Below the pieces are notes generated by a model. That model ran no database searches, had not been told where the DNA came from, and saw nothing but the letters and a program-made list of their open reading frames with translations. Position numbers and translations under genes: made by a program. This document shows positions 55,252 to 63,102 of a DNA stretch of 64,000 nucleotides, one piece after another. Origin of the DNA: Myxococcota bacterium (GTDB taxonomy: Bacteria; Myxococcota; JAJVIH01); NCBI GenBank assembly GCA_022072125.1, contig JAJVIH010000039.1:1-64000 (forward strand), read 5' to 3'. How positions within the stretch are numbered: the first letter of the stretch is position 1; each line of letters begins with the position of its first letter.

Positions 55252-55920
55252 TCAAAATTTGATCAACGCCCACACAGGCAGGCTGATGAATCCGCCCATC
55301 ACCGCCAGGGCGAATCCATAGGAGATTTTGTTGAACAGGCCGTTGTATCGTTCGTTGTGCAACCCCAGGCTGCGGAAAGCGCTCTGAAACCCGTGGGCGA
55401 CATGGGGAATCAGCAACACGCAGGCCAGGATATAGAAGAGCGCGGTCGGGGCGTGCTTCAGCACGTCAATCGTGGAGTTGAAACACGGTTCGCCGGTCGC
55501 GCAGAGCCCCTTTGCGGCGCCGAACTTCATGAAGCGCATCTGGTAGACGTGCAGCAACAGGAAAACGAGAATGACCAGGCCCGTGTAGACCATGACCTTG
55601 CTCATCACATGATCGCCGCCGCGTTTCGAACGGACCATGGCGTAGCTGCTGTCGCCGCGGGCGCTGGTATTCTTCATGGCCAGTCCCAGCGCCATGGCGA
55701 CATGAAGGAACACCCCCGCCAGCAGGCCGATCTCCAGAATGGGGGTGGCCGGATTCGCGTGCATGAAGTTGGCGTAGGCGTCGAATTTGGCCTCGCCGCC
55801 GAGGAGATTGAGATTGCCGGTCAGGTGAATGAGCAGGAACAGGCACAGGAACAGGCCGGTCAGGCCGGTGATGACCTTGCGTCCAATCGAGGACGCGCAG
55901 GCTTCAATGAACCACTTCAA
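55252..55920 (-). CDS. sdhC: Succinate dehydrogenase cytochrome b subunit (b558 family, type B)
   Basis: 222 residues from TTG 55920. This start is chosen because a GGAGG site lies 6 nt upstream and the frame before it has no support. Five membrane helices with the His residues expected for two b haems (LLIHLTGNLN, HANPATP, VFLHVAMALG, LLLHVYQMRF, PHVAHGFQSAF). It anchors SdhAB and reduces quinone. A single SdhC subunit of this size defines type-B complexes of delta-, epsilon-proteobacteria, Bacteroidota and others. First gene of sdhCAB. Confidence 0.92.
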   Translation of the reverse strand: MKWFIEACASSIGRKVITGLTGLFLCLFLLIHLTGNLNLLGGEAKFDAYANFMHANPATPILEIGLLAGVFLHVAMALGLAMKNTSARGDSSYAMVRSKRGGDHVMSKVMVYTGLVILVFLLLHVYQMRFMKFGAAKGLCATGEPCFNSTIDVLKHAPTALFYILACVLLIPHVAHGFQSAFRSLGLHNERYNGLFNKISYGFALAVMGGFISLPVWALIKF

Positions 55921-55999
55921 GGAGGTCCTCCGTGATGATTCGCGGCGGAGTTGTCTTATTGGGCCGCCATCCGCCGCGCCGCCATCCAAAAGCCCGCGT

Positions 56000-56028
56000 T
56001 ACCTACCCCACCGTTCAAGTATAATCAA
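56000..56028 (-). promoter_or_regulatory. Candidate promoter for sdhCAB
   Basis: Minus strand: TTGATT (56028-56023), 17-nt spacer, TAGGTA (56005-56000). Leader of ~75 nt before the TTG start. The plus strand also has a TATAAT at 56020-56025 without a clear -35. Confidence 0.35.
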
Positions 56029-56191
56029 CAGATTCCCGCGCGCATGAAGGCGGGAGATGATTGCGCGGCGAAAGCGGGACCCGGCGGTTCCCGGAACATT
56101 CCTGTTCTCTCCGGTGAGATGGATCGCACCTGTTTCATTCCGGATCGAAGGTCCGGAAGCCGCCCTTCATCATCATAATAACAAGCGCGGG

Positions 56192-56245
56192 CGTCATGCC
56201 GGACCCATGACGGGTTATGACGCATCGCGTTAATCGCGCATGACG
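56192..56245. promoter_or_regulatory. TGACG/CGTCA repeat cluster, possible activator or repressor sites
   Basis: CGTCATG (56192-56198) and CATGACG (56206-56212) form an inverted repeat 7 nt apart. ATGACG recurs at 56217-56222, and CATGACG at 56239-56245, ending 12 nt before the -35 box of the lipoprotein promoter. Position and symmetry suit a dimeric regulator. Confidence 0.4.
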
Positions 56246-56257
56246 TTCCGGGATGAA

Positions 56258-56287
56258 TTGACCAGCCGCCAGCCGGTTACGTATGAT
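56258..56287 (+). promoter_or_regulatory. Promoter for the BNR-like surface lipoprotein
   Basis: TTGACC at 56258-56263, 18-nt spacer, TATGAT at 56282-56287. Leader of ~50 nt, with GGAAGGGG just before ATG 56344. Confidence 0.6.
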
Positions 56288-56343
56288 GATCAGGTTATTG
56301 TCCGGGTGCGTGGTTCCACTCCCTGCCGATGTGGAAGGGGTCC

Positions 56344-58245
56344 ATGAAGCTGTTATTCTCCAAACAAATCGTTTCCCTGCTGGCCGCGTGCGGCCTGATC
56401 CTTTCCCTGGCTGGTCTGGCTGCTTCCTGTGGCGACCCGGATGTGCTCGACGACATCAACGAACGGGACGCCAGTTCCCGCTCCACGAAACCCGGTGACC
56501 CCGCGGACGAGGACGCTGGCGAGACGGATGTGGGCGAGACCGACGCGGAGCAACCCGAAACCGGCGGCGGAGACAACGAACCCGCGGAGTCGGGTCCCTG
56601 TCCGGACAAGCAGGAACTGCGTTGCGGCAAGTGCGTGCCCACCCGCTGCAAGGCCGATACCGATTGCAATCCCGGTTCGGTTTGCCGCCGCGATGGAACC
56701 TGTGTGTTTGGCGTCACCGTCTGCGCCGACGACACCGCTTGCGAACCGGGGCAAATCTGCGCCGAGGGCATTGGCGGAGCCAAGGGGTGTACCCGCAAGG
56801 CCTGTTCCGGGCCGGCGGATTGCACCGACGGAACCGCCTGTTTCGCCGGATATTGCCTGCGCGGCCTGCCATGCGCCGCCGACAAGGGATGCGAAGGCAA
56901 GGGGGCGTGCCTGGTGGATCAGAGCCGTTGCATTGACACCCGCGACGCCTGCAAGGACGCCTGCCCGGCTGGCCAGGTCAAGGTCATCAAGGACCCCGCC
57001 AAAACCCTGACCGCGGAATGCCCCAAGCTGGAATGCGAATGTCTGGCGCTGCCTCCGCTTCCCACCGGCGATATCGGTCTGTGGTCCGACAGCGCGGTAT
57101 TGCCCGATGGCAGTGTCATCGCGTCATCGTATAACCAGCTCTACGGCGATCTGTTGGTGGTGAAATTCGCCGGCCCGGGACTCGCCAAGGCCGCGGACGC
57201 GGTTTTCGTGGACGGCTTCCCCGCCAATGGCGTGCTGGCGGGCGATCCCAAGGGACCGCGCAAGGGCGTTTCCGAGGCGGGCGACAATGTGGGCGAATAC
57301 TCCTCCATCGCGGTGGACAAGAATGGCGGCGTTCATATCGCCTATTACGACCGCACCAATGGCGATTTGAAGTACGCCCGTGGAAGCGGCGATACTTGGT
57401 CCGTTCATGCGGTGGACAGCGAAGGCGACACCGGTGTGATGCCGGACATCACCATTGGCCCGGACGGCTTCCCCCGCATCGCCTATTTCATGGCGAAGAG
57501 CGCGGATGGCAAGGCCACGGCGGTCAAATTCGCCACGGCCTCGAAGGCCGATCCTTCCGGCTCCGCGGACTGGCAGATTCAACCCATCGAGGAAGGTCCG
57601 TGGACGGAAATCAAAAAGCCCAATGGCTACTACGATGGCGTGGGCCTCTATCCATCCCTGGTGTTCCACCCCAGCGGCAATCCGGTGGTCTGTTACTACG
57701 ACAACACCACCAAGGACGCCGCCAAGAATATTGGCGCCGGCAATCTCAAGATCGCCCGCTCCGACGGCTCCAACTGGATCGTCACCCTGCTGGATGGTCA
57801 GGACGCCAAGGGGGCGGACACCGGCGACGTGGGCGCCTGGTGTTCCGTGGCGGTCAACGACAAGGGCGAAATCCTGGTGGCCTATGAAGATCTCACCCGG
57901 GAAGACCTGAAGTTCATCAACGTCACCGCCAACAAGTCCGTGGTGGTGGACAATGGCTCCAACCCGGGTCTGAACGCGCTGGCGGGCGCCGACACCTCCA
58001 TGGCGTTTGACGGAGGCAAGATCGTCATCGTCTACCAGGACGCCAGCAAGAACGACCTGGTCATGGCGACCTCCAACGACGGCGCCACCTGGGGCAAGAA
58101 GATCATCCGCGATCAGGGCGCGTGGGGCTACTTCAATCGCGTGAACCTGAAGGACGGCAAGGCGTGGATCACCTCCACGCGCCTGACCTATAAGGATGTG
58201 GACACCTTCGTGAACGAGTTCGAACTGATCAGCGAAACGCCCTAG
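56344..58245 (+). CDS. Cys-rich surface lipoprotein with BNR/sialidase-like propeller
   Basis: 633 residues. The lipoprotein signal ends in LAASC. An acidic stalk (DDINERDAS... GETDVGETD) and a Cys-rich stretch (about twenty Cys between residues ~80 and 240) lead to a C-terminal propeller with repeats of AYYDRTNGDLKYAR, IVYQDASKNDLVMATS and CYYDNTTKDA type, resembling BNR/Asp-box sialidase-like repeats without the catalytic Arg triad being evident. Likely surface-exposed, ligand-binding rather than enzymatic. A strong terminator follows. Confidence 0.8.
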   Translation: MKLLFSKQIVSLLAACGLILSLAGLAASCGDPDVLDDINERDASSRSTKPGDPADEDAGETDVGETDAEQPETGGGDNEPAESGPCPDKQELRCGKCVPTRCKADTDCNPGSVCRRDGTCVFGVTVCADDTACEPGQICAEGIGGAKGCTRKACSGPADCTDGTACFAGYCLRGLPCAADKGCEGKGACLVDQSRCIDTRDACKDACPAGQVKVIKDPAKTLTAECPKLECECLALPPLPTGDIGLWSDSAVLPDGSVIASSYNQLYGDLLVVKFAGPGLAKAADAVFVDGFPANGVLAGDPKGPRKGVSEAGDNVGEYSSIAVDKNGGVHIAYYDRTNGDLKYARGSGDTWSVHAVDSEGDTGVMPDITIGPDGFPRIAYFMAKSADGKATAVKFATASKADPSGSADWQIQPIEEGPWTEIKKPNGYYDGVGLYPSLVFHPSGNPVVCYYDNTTKDAAKNIGAGNLKIARSDGSNWIVTLLDGQDAKGADTGDVGAWCSVAVNDKGEILVAYEDLTREDLKFINVTANKSVVVDNGSNPGLNALAGADTSMAFDGGKIVIVYQDASKNDLVMATSNDGATWGKKIIRDQGAWGYFNRVNLKDGKAWITSTRLTYKDVDTFVNEFELISETP

Positions 58246-58311
58246 CGCGGATCAGGTCCGGATATCTGGTTCCGCACGTTCAGGCGAACCCCATCCCATT
58301 GTATCGCAACA

Positions 58312-58351
58312 CCCCTTTCCCACGCCGTAAGGCGCGGGAAAGGGGATTTTT
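58312..58351 (+). terminator. Rho-independent terminator after the BNR-like lipoprotein
   Basis: CCCCTTTCCC and GGGAAAGGGG extended by CGCC/GGCG make a ~15-bp stem (one A-C mismatch) with loop GTAA, followed by ATTTTT. It begins 67 nt past the stop codon. Confidence 0.9.
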
Positions 58352-58593
58352 ACTCCGGTTGGATCCCAATCATTTCACCGCGTCCAGCGGGTTCTTCGCC
58401 ATGCGGGAACAGAAATGGCCGCGAAAGCGGCCAGGACGAGAGGCTCGCGGCGGGATAGCCGGGAGAATGCGGCGCGAAACGGCGCGGCTGGGTCCGCCGG
58501 ATACAGGATACGGAAAACCGGGGCTTCACGGCGGTATGGGGCGCGGTTGATATGGATATCGGATATTGCGCCATGTGTTTTTCCAGAGGTGAA

Positions 58594-58623
58594 TTTTCGC
58601 CGGAGCGCGCAACCGGTTAGTAT
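58594..58623 (+). promoter_or_regulatory. Promoter for the cNMP-patatin gene (predicted leaderless)
   Basis: Weak TTTTCG at 58594-58599, 18-nt spacer, TAGTAT at 58618-58623; ATG 58630 follows after 6 nt with no SD. Confidence 0.35.
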
Positions 58624-58629
58624 GGAAAC

Positions 58630-60471
58630 ATGCGGCTCGCCCTGTCCGACGAAATCCTGGAGTTTCTGTCCTCGACGGAACTGTTTTCGGGGCTGGACAT
58701 GGACGCCCTGCGCAAGCTGGAGCCCGAACTGGAATGGATGCGCATCCAGTCGGGGGAGATTCTCATCCGGCAGGGCGATCCCGGGGATTGCCTGTATGTG
58801 CTGATCATCGGGCGGTTGCGCGTCTATTATCACAATGATCGGGGCGAGGAAGTTCCGGTGGCGGAGATAGGGCAGGGCGAATGCGTGGGGGAGATGTCCA
58901 TCTTCGCGGAGGAGCCGCGTTCCGCCACGGTCAGGGCCATCCGCGACAGCGAACTGGTGCGCCTGACCCGCTCCGGCGTGGAAAAGCTTTTGCGCATCAA
59001 TCCGGACGCCATCCTGAAAATCACCCGGAGCATCGTCAAGCGGCTCCGCCGGCTGACCCGCGGAACCCGCTACCAACAGACCATTTCCACCATCGCCCTG
59101 GTTCCGGTGTCGCCGTCCGCGCCCATCACCAGCTTCGCGCGGGAGTTGACCTGTGCGCTGACCCGGCACGCGCCCACCCTGCACATGAACGCCCAAACCT
59201 TCATGGATGTCTTCCATGAAAACGAGGCGGTGCTGGATGATCAGTCGCAGACGCACAGCAAATTCACCACCTGGCTGAACCAGCAGGAAATCCGTCACCG
59301 CTATATCATCTATGAGGCGGAGCACGAACCCGGGCCCTGGACCCGCGCCTGTCTGCGTTACGCGGATCGCATCCTGCTGGTGGGGAGGTACGGCGGCTCG
59401 CCTTCGCTCAGCGAAAATGAAATTTTCCTGCGCTCCCACGGGTCGCTGCATACCGGCGCCACGCAGGAACTGGTTCTCCTGCACGAAGGCGCCGATCTGC
59501 CCATTCGCGGCACTTCGGAGTGGCTGGCCCGCCGTCAGGTGCGCGCCCATCATCACATCAATATTGATACGCCCGAGGGGGCGGAGCGCATGGCCCGGCG
59601 GCTGGCGGGAAAGGCCATCGGCATGGTGCTGGGCGGCGGCGGGGCGCGCGGCTTCGCCCATATTGGGGTTATCCGGGCGATGTACGAACTGGGTATTCCG
59701 ATTGATTGCGTGGGCGGCGCCAGTATGGGAGCGGTGATCGCCGCGCAGGCGGCCATGCGCTGGAATTTGTCCCGGTTTTTGTCCAGCAACCGGGAAGGAT
59801 TCATCGAGAACCAGCCCCTGCGGGACTATACCCTGCCCTTTCTGTCGGTGATCAGCGGGCGTAAATACGCCCGCATGCTGCAGCGCATGTTTGGCGACAC
59901 CATGATCGAGGACCTGCCGCTGCGGTTTTTCTGTGTGTCATCGGACCTCACCCATGCCGAGCTGGTGGTGCATGACCGGGGCCCCCTGTGGAACTGGCTG
60001 CGCGCCAGTTCGGCGCTGCCGGGCGTGGGGCCGCCGGTTTTTCACGAAGGGCGCCTGCTGGTGGATGGCGCGGTGATGAACAACCTGCCGACCGATGTCA
60101 TGCGGGGGTTTTGCGAAGGCATCGTCATCGCGGTGGATGTGGGCAATGATTCCACCCTGGAGACGGATCCGCGTTTTCAGGAGGCGCCGACCGGGCTGGA
60201 AATTCTGATCCGCCGCTTCGCCGCGGGCAATCCCAATACCGGCCTGCCGGGCATATTCGACGTGCTGCATCGCGCCGCCACCCTGCACTCGTTGCGGGTG
60301 AGCCGCCAAACCCGTCTGTCGGCGGACGTGCTGATTCAGCCGCCGGTGGGCGCGTTCAAAATGCTGGATTTTTCGGTGCTGCACGATGTCGAAAGCCTGG
60401 GCTACCAGCATGCCATTGACAAGCTGAAGGAGTGGGCGCAAGGCCAAAAGTGGTTGCGTTCCGCTATTTGA
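58630..60471 (+). CDS. Cyclic-nucleotide-binding patatin-like phospholipase (NTE/RssA-like)
   Basis: 613 residues. Residues ~15-140 form a cNMP-binding domain with intact cassette (GEMSIFAEEPRSAT). A middle segment with no clear match (~150-300) resembles the NTE regulatory region. The patatin domain (~325-520) has the oxyanion loop GGGGARGFAH, the nucleophile in GASMG and the Asp in VDGAVMNN, so the Ser-Asp dyad is intact. It should cleave phospholipids, gated by a cyclic nucleotide, as in neuropathy target esterase. Its 3' end overlaps the convergent MAPEG gene by 8 nt. Confidence 0.92.
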   Translation: MRLALSDEILEFLSSTELFSGLDMDALRKLEPELEWMRIQSGEILIRQGDPGDCLYVLIIGRLRVYYHNDRGEEVPVAEIGQGECVGEMSIFAEEPRSATVRAIRDSELVRLTRSGVEKLLRINPDAILKITRSIVKRLRRLTRGTRYQQTISTIALVPVSPSAPITSFARELTCALTRHAPTLHMNAQTFMDVFHENEAVLDDQSQTHSKFTTWLNQQEIRHRYIIYEAEHEPGPWTRACLRYADRILLVGRYGGSPSLSENEIFLRSHGSLHTGATQELVLLHEGADLPIRGTSEWLARRQVRAHHHINIDTPEGAERMARRLAGKAIGMVLGGGGARGFAHIGVIRAMYELGIPIDCVGGASMGAVIAAQAAMRWNLSRFLSSNREGFIENQPLRDYTLPFLSVISGRKYARMLQRMFGDTMIEDLPLRFFCVSSDLTHAELVVHDRGPLWNWLRASSALPGVGPPVFHEGRLLVDGAVMNNLPTDVMRGFCEGIVIAVDVGNDSTLETDPRFQEAPTGLEILIRRFAAGNPNTGLPGIFDVLHRAATLHSLRVSRQTRLSADVLIQPPVGAFKMLDFSVLHDVESLGYQHAIDKLKEWAQGQKWLRSAI

Positions 60472-60853
60472 ACAGGGGCAGCAGCATCAGGCCGCCGGAG
60501 GCCCCCACGCCCACGAACCACACCGTACTGCGCAGCCAGGGGATGTCCGCGATATAAAAGACCGTGTACAGCACGCGCGCGGCCACATAGGCGATCGACA
60601 GCAACGACGCGGCCTGGGGATTCCCGCCGCCGGCATGGGCGATAAGGACCCCGGCCGCGAAGCCGGGAAAATTCTCGAAGGCGTTCAGATGCGCCGCCAG
60701 GGCCCGTCTGCCCCACCCCTGCAACTTCGCCTGCTGATCCCGCGGATGATGGTTGTCGTACCCGCCCAACTGGTTCATGGCGACAGCAACGGGAACCTTG
60801 GTGACGTACAGCAGCAGAAACGCCAGGAAGACACAGATAAAAGGGGTTGTCAC
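60464..60853 (-). CDS. MAPEG-family membrane protein
   Basis: 129 residues from GTG 60853, which has AGGAG 7 nt upstream; ATG 60868 in the same frame lacks an SD. Four membrane helices typical of MAPEG proteins, with the characteristic helix-2/3 stretch RALAAHLNAFENFPGFAAGVL. MAPEG members include microsomal glutathione S-transferases; bacterial ones are poorly understood. A link to the glutathione pathway (gshA in this window) is a possibility only. Confidence 0.85.
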   Translation of the reverse strand: MTTPFICVFLAFLLLYVTKVPVAVAMNQLGGYDNHHPRDQQAKLQGWGRRALAAHLNAFENFPGFAAGVLIAHAGGGNPQAASLLSIAYVAARVLYTVFYIADIPWLRSTVWFVGVGASGGLMLLPLFK

Positions 60854-60904
60854 GCGGAATCTCCTCATAATCAGAATGTGAGGCGATGACATGGGGCGGC
60901 GGCT

Positions 60905-60913
60905 TGCTATAAT
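60905..60913 (+). promoter_or_regulatory. Extended -10 promoter for the sorbosone-dehydrogenase-like gene
   Basis: TGCTATAAT: a perfect -10 (60908-60913) with the extended TGn element. No good -35 is seen at 17-18 nt. Leader of ~22 nt, with AGAGGA before ATG 60943. Confidence 0.55.
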
Positions 60914-60942
60914 CCGGATGGGGACGCCGTCAAGAGGACAAT

Positions 60943-62385
60943 ATGCACAACACCGGTTTATCCATCCGGGCGGCCATCCTGCCGTCTGTACTGATTCCTG
61001 CTTTGGTGTTTTCCGGCTGTTCCAGCGAGAGCACGGCCGATGGCGGCGTCAGCGATGCATCAGGCGCCGCGGATTTTGGCCCCGCGAAGGATGCGGCCGC
61101 GGGCGGCGATATTGCTCCGGCGCCCGATGGTTCGCCCGGCGATGCGGCGGCGGATTCCGCGATGGGAGATGCGGAACCCGTTGATGGCGGTCCCCAGCCG
61201 GATACGGGGCCAACCGATGGCCCCCAGCCCGATGCCAGTCCGGAGGATGCGGCTCCCGCCGACGCCGCCCCGCAGGACGGGGGACCCGCGGATGTCCCCC
61301 CCGCGGATTCCGGCGATGCGGGGGCCGTGGACGCCGGTCCCCCCAACCGTTCGCCCCGGCCGGATGAACTGAAAATCACGAATGTCTCGACTGGCTTCGA
61401 CACCATTTGGGAGATTGTTTTCATCAATCCCGGTGAAATGCTGGTGACCGAACGCGGCGGCAGGGTGTCCCGCGTGGCGCTGGCGAGCGGCGCCAAAACC
61501 GTGCTGGGAACCATCCAGGTGCGCGAGGTCAGCGAATCCGGCCTGATGGGATTGGCGCTTTCCCCCAGCTTCGCCGCCGATAACCTGATCTACGTGTGCT
61601 ATACTTACGCTCCCGCCGGCAATCCCAATGGATTCGTCAACCGGATCAGCCGTTTTTCAGTGGCGGACGGCAAACTCGCCGGGGAACAAATCCTGGTGGA
61701 CAACATGCCGGGATCGCCCACCCACGATGGCTGCCGGCTGGCCTTTGGTCCGGATGGGTTCCTCTACGCGACCATGGGCGACGCCCAGAACACCAGCCTG
61801 CCCCAGCGCGGGGACAACCTGACCGGCAAGGTGCTGCGGGTGACCGCCGATGGAGCGGGCGCGCCCGGCAACGGTTTCCAGGATGGGCGGGTGTTCACGA
61901 TCGGCCACCGCAATCCGCAGGGCCTTGCGTTTCATCCGGTCACTGGCGCGCCGTATATCAGCGAGCACGGACCTTCCGACAACGATGAAATCAACCTGCT
62001 GATTGGCGGGAAGAACTATGGCTGGCCCATCGTCAAGGGGGTGTCCAACGACCCCAATTATGAACCCGCGCTGATCGCCTGGACGCCCACCATCGCCCCG
62101 GCGGGAATGATCTTCTACACGGGCGATCATATCCCCGCCTGGAAGAACGATCTGCTGATGGTGACGTTGAAGGAGCGGGACCTGCGCCGCATCCGCCTCG
62201 CCGCCCCCGGTTACAACAAGGTGGAAGGGGAGGAGATCCTGTTGAACAACCGGATGGACCGCATCCGCGCCATCGTCCAGGGACCCGATGGACATATCTA
62301 CCTGGGAACCAGCGCCAAGGACGGCCGCGGCTCCCCGGGACCGGACGACGACCGGATCGTCCGGGTGACGTGGAATCCCGGATAG
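60943..62385 (+). CDS. Lipoprotein, PQQ-type glucose/sorbosone dehydrogenase-like propeller
   Basis: 480 residues. The signal ends in the lipobox FSGC. Residues ~25-140 are an Asp/Pro/Ala stalk (ADGGPQPDTGPTDGPQPD type). The rest is the GSDH-family six-bladed propeller: ITNVSTGFDTIWEI, LMGLALSPSFAADNLIYV, GPDGFLYATMGDAQN, FTIGHRNPQGLAFHP and ISEHGPSDNDEINLL, where the His residues near the pocket are seen in soluble quinoprotein glucose dehydrogenase (YliI/GDH-B class). Real PQQ binding and substrate are unproven. Surface-anchored. Confidence 0.88.
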   Translation: MHNTGLSIRAAILPSVLIPALVFSGCSSESTADGGVSDASGAADFGPAKDAAAGGDIAPAPDGSPGDAAADSAMGDAEPVDGGPQPDTGPTDGPQPDASPEDAAPADAAPQDGGPADVPPADSGDAGAVDAGPPNRSPRPDELKITNVSTGFDTIWEIVFINPGEMLVTERGGRVSRVALASGAKTVLGTIQVREVSESGLMGLALSPSFAADNLIYVCYTYAPAGNPNGFVNRISRFSVADGKLAGEQILVDNMPGSPTHDGCRLAFGPDGFLYATMGDAQNTSLPQRGDNLTGKVLRVTADGAGAPGNGFQDGRVFTIGHRNPQGLAFHPVTGAPYISEHGPSDNDEINLLIGGKNYGWPIVKGVSNDPNYEPALIAWTPTIAPAGMIFYTGDHIPAWKNDLLMVTLKERDLRRIRLAAPGYNKVEGEEILLNNRMDRIRAIVQGPDGHIYLGTSAKDGRGSPGPDDDRIVRVTWNPG

Positions 62386-62502
62386 CGTCCGTGGGGGCTT
62401 GGCCTTTCCCTGGCGGAAAAGCCGGCCGGAGCAGGCGGCGGAAAACCTTCGCCGCGGACATCCGTCAAATATGCCAGAGGGGGAGGAATCGCCCGGGAAT
62501 GT

Positions 62503-62531
62503 TTGACCGGGCGGGGCTCTGGCCCTAGGCT
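62503..62531 (+). promoter_or_regulatory. Promoter for the small secreted protein
   Basis: TTGACC at 62503-62508, 17-nt spacer, TAGGCT at 62526-62531. Leader of ~28 nt containing GAGG before ATG 62566. Confidence 0.55.
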
Positions 62532-62565
62532 TCCTGACGGCTGCCGGTCATGAGGTGACGCGACG

Positions 62566-62982
62566 ATGAAATGGATGATTGCCGCTGTGCTGCTGGTGCT
62601 GGCCATGGCGCCGGGGCAGGCGTGGGCCAGGACCAAACGCAAACTCGCCTATTCCAACGACAAGGTGTACGGGACCACGCTCCGCTACCTGCGGGTCGAA
62701 AACAATTTCCGCATTCTGGAGTCCAACAAGGACGGCGGATTCGTGGTCTTTGAGTTTGTCAACATCACCAATGGCGCCACGTCGCGGGCGTCCATCGAAA
62801 TCATCCATGAGGAAAAGGCGCCCAACGAATGCACGGCCATTGTGTCCATTGACAAGCTGGACAGCATCCACGAGGCGGTGCTCCTGGACGGTCTGGAGAA
62901 GAAACTCAAGGCCGATTACGGGGGAACCGGAGGGCGCGGCGATCAATCACCCGGGGGGGATAACGAGGTGGAAATCGAATGA
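62566..62982 (+). CDS. Small secreted protein, unknown
   Basis: 138 residues. A clean signal peptide (AAVLLVLAMAPGQAWA) is followed by a mixed alpha/beta domain of ~95 residues (YLRVENNFRILESNKDGGFVVFEF) and an acidic, Gly-rich tail. No Cys follows the cleavage site, so it is periplasmic or secreted rather than lipidated. I do not recognise the family. Confidence 0.75.
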   Translation: MKWMIAAVLLVLAMAPGQAWARTKRKLAYSNDKVYGTTLRYLRVENNFRILESNKDGGFVVFEFVNITNGATSRASIEIIHEEKAPNECTAIVSIDKLDSIHEAVLLDGLEKKLKADYGGTGGRGDQSPGGDNEVEIE

Positions 62983-63010
62983 TCCCGGGTGAAAACCTGA
63001 TACAATTCGT

Positions 63011-63039
63011 TTGATCCCGTTTGAGGTGTTTGCTAATTT
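63011..63039 (+). promoter_or_regulatory. Promoter for the zinc-ribbon/TPR gene
   Basis: TTGATC at 63011-63016, 17-nt spacer, TAATTT at 63034-63039, preceded by TGC (extended -10). Leader of ~55 nt, with GGAG before ATG 63103. Confidence 0.55.
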
Positions 63040-63102
63040 CCCGCGCCTGTAGCGGAACCTCCCATCAACCAAGGCTGTCTTGTATTCACGGAGCCGTGAT
63101 CC

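Larger units (their letters stand above)
55921..56343. other. 423-nt divergent intergenic region, sdhC / surface lipoprotein
   Basis: No gene is evident. It holds a candidate sdh promoter near 56000-56028, the lipoprotein promoter at 56258-56287, and between them a cluster of TGACG-type repeats (56192-56245). Confidence 0.7.
58246..58629. other. 384-nt intergenic region: terminator, small hairpin, promoter
   Basis: I see no gene. Besides the terminator (58312-58351), TGGCCGC and GCGGCCA (58416-58422, 58427-58433) form a 7-bp stem with a GAAA tetraloop. The right end holds the next gene's promoter. Confidence 0.65.

Noticed and set aside
53346-55262. 638-codon plus-strand frame inside sdhA
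   Set aside because: sdhA is intact on the minus strand; the plus frame has no recognisable content.
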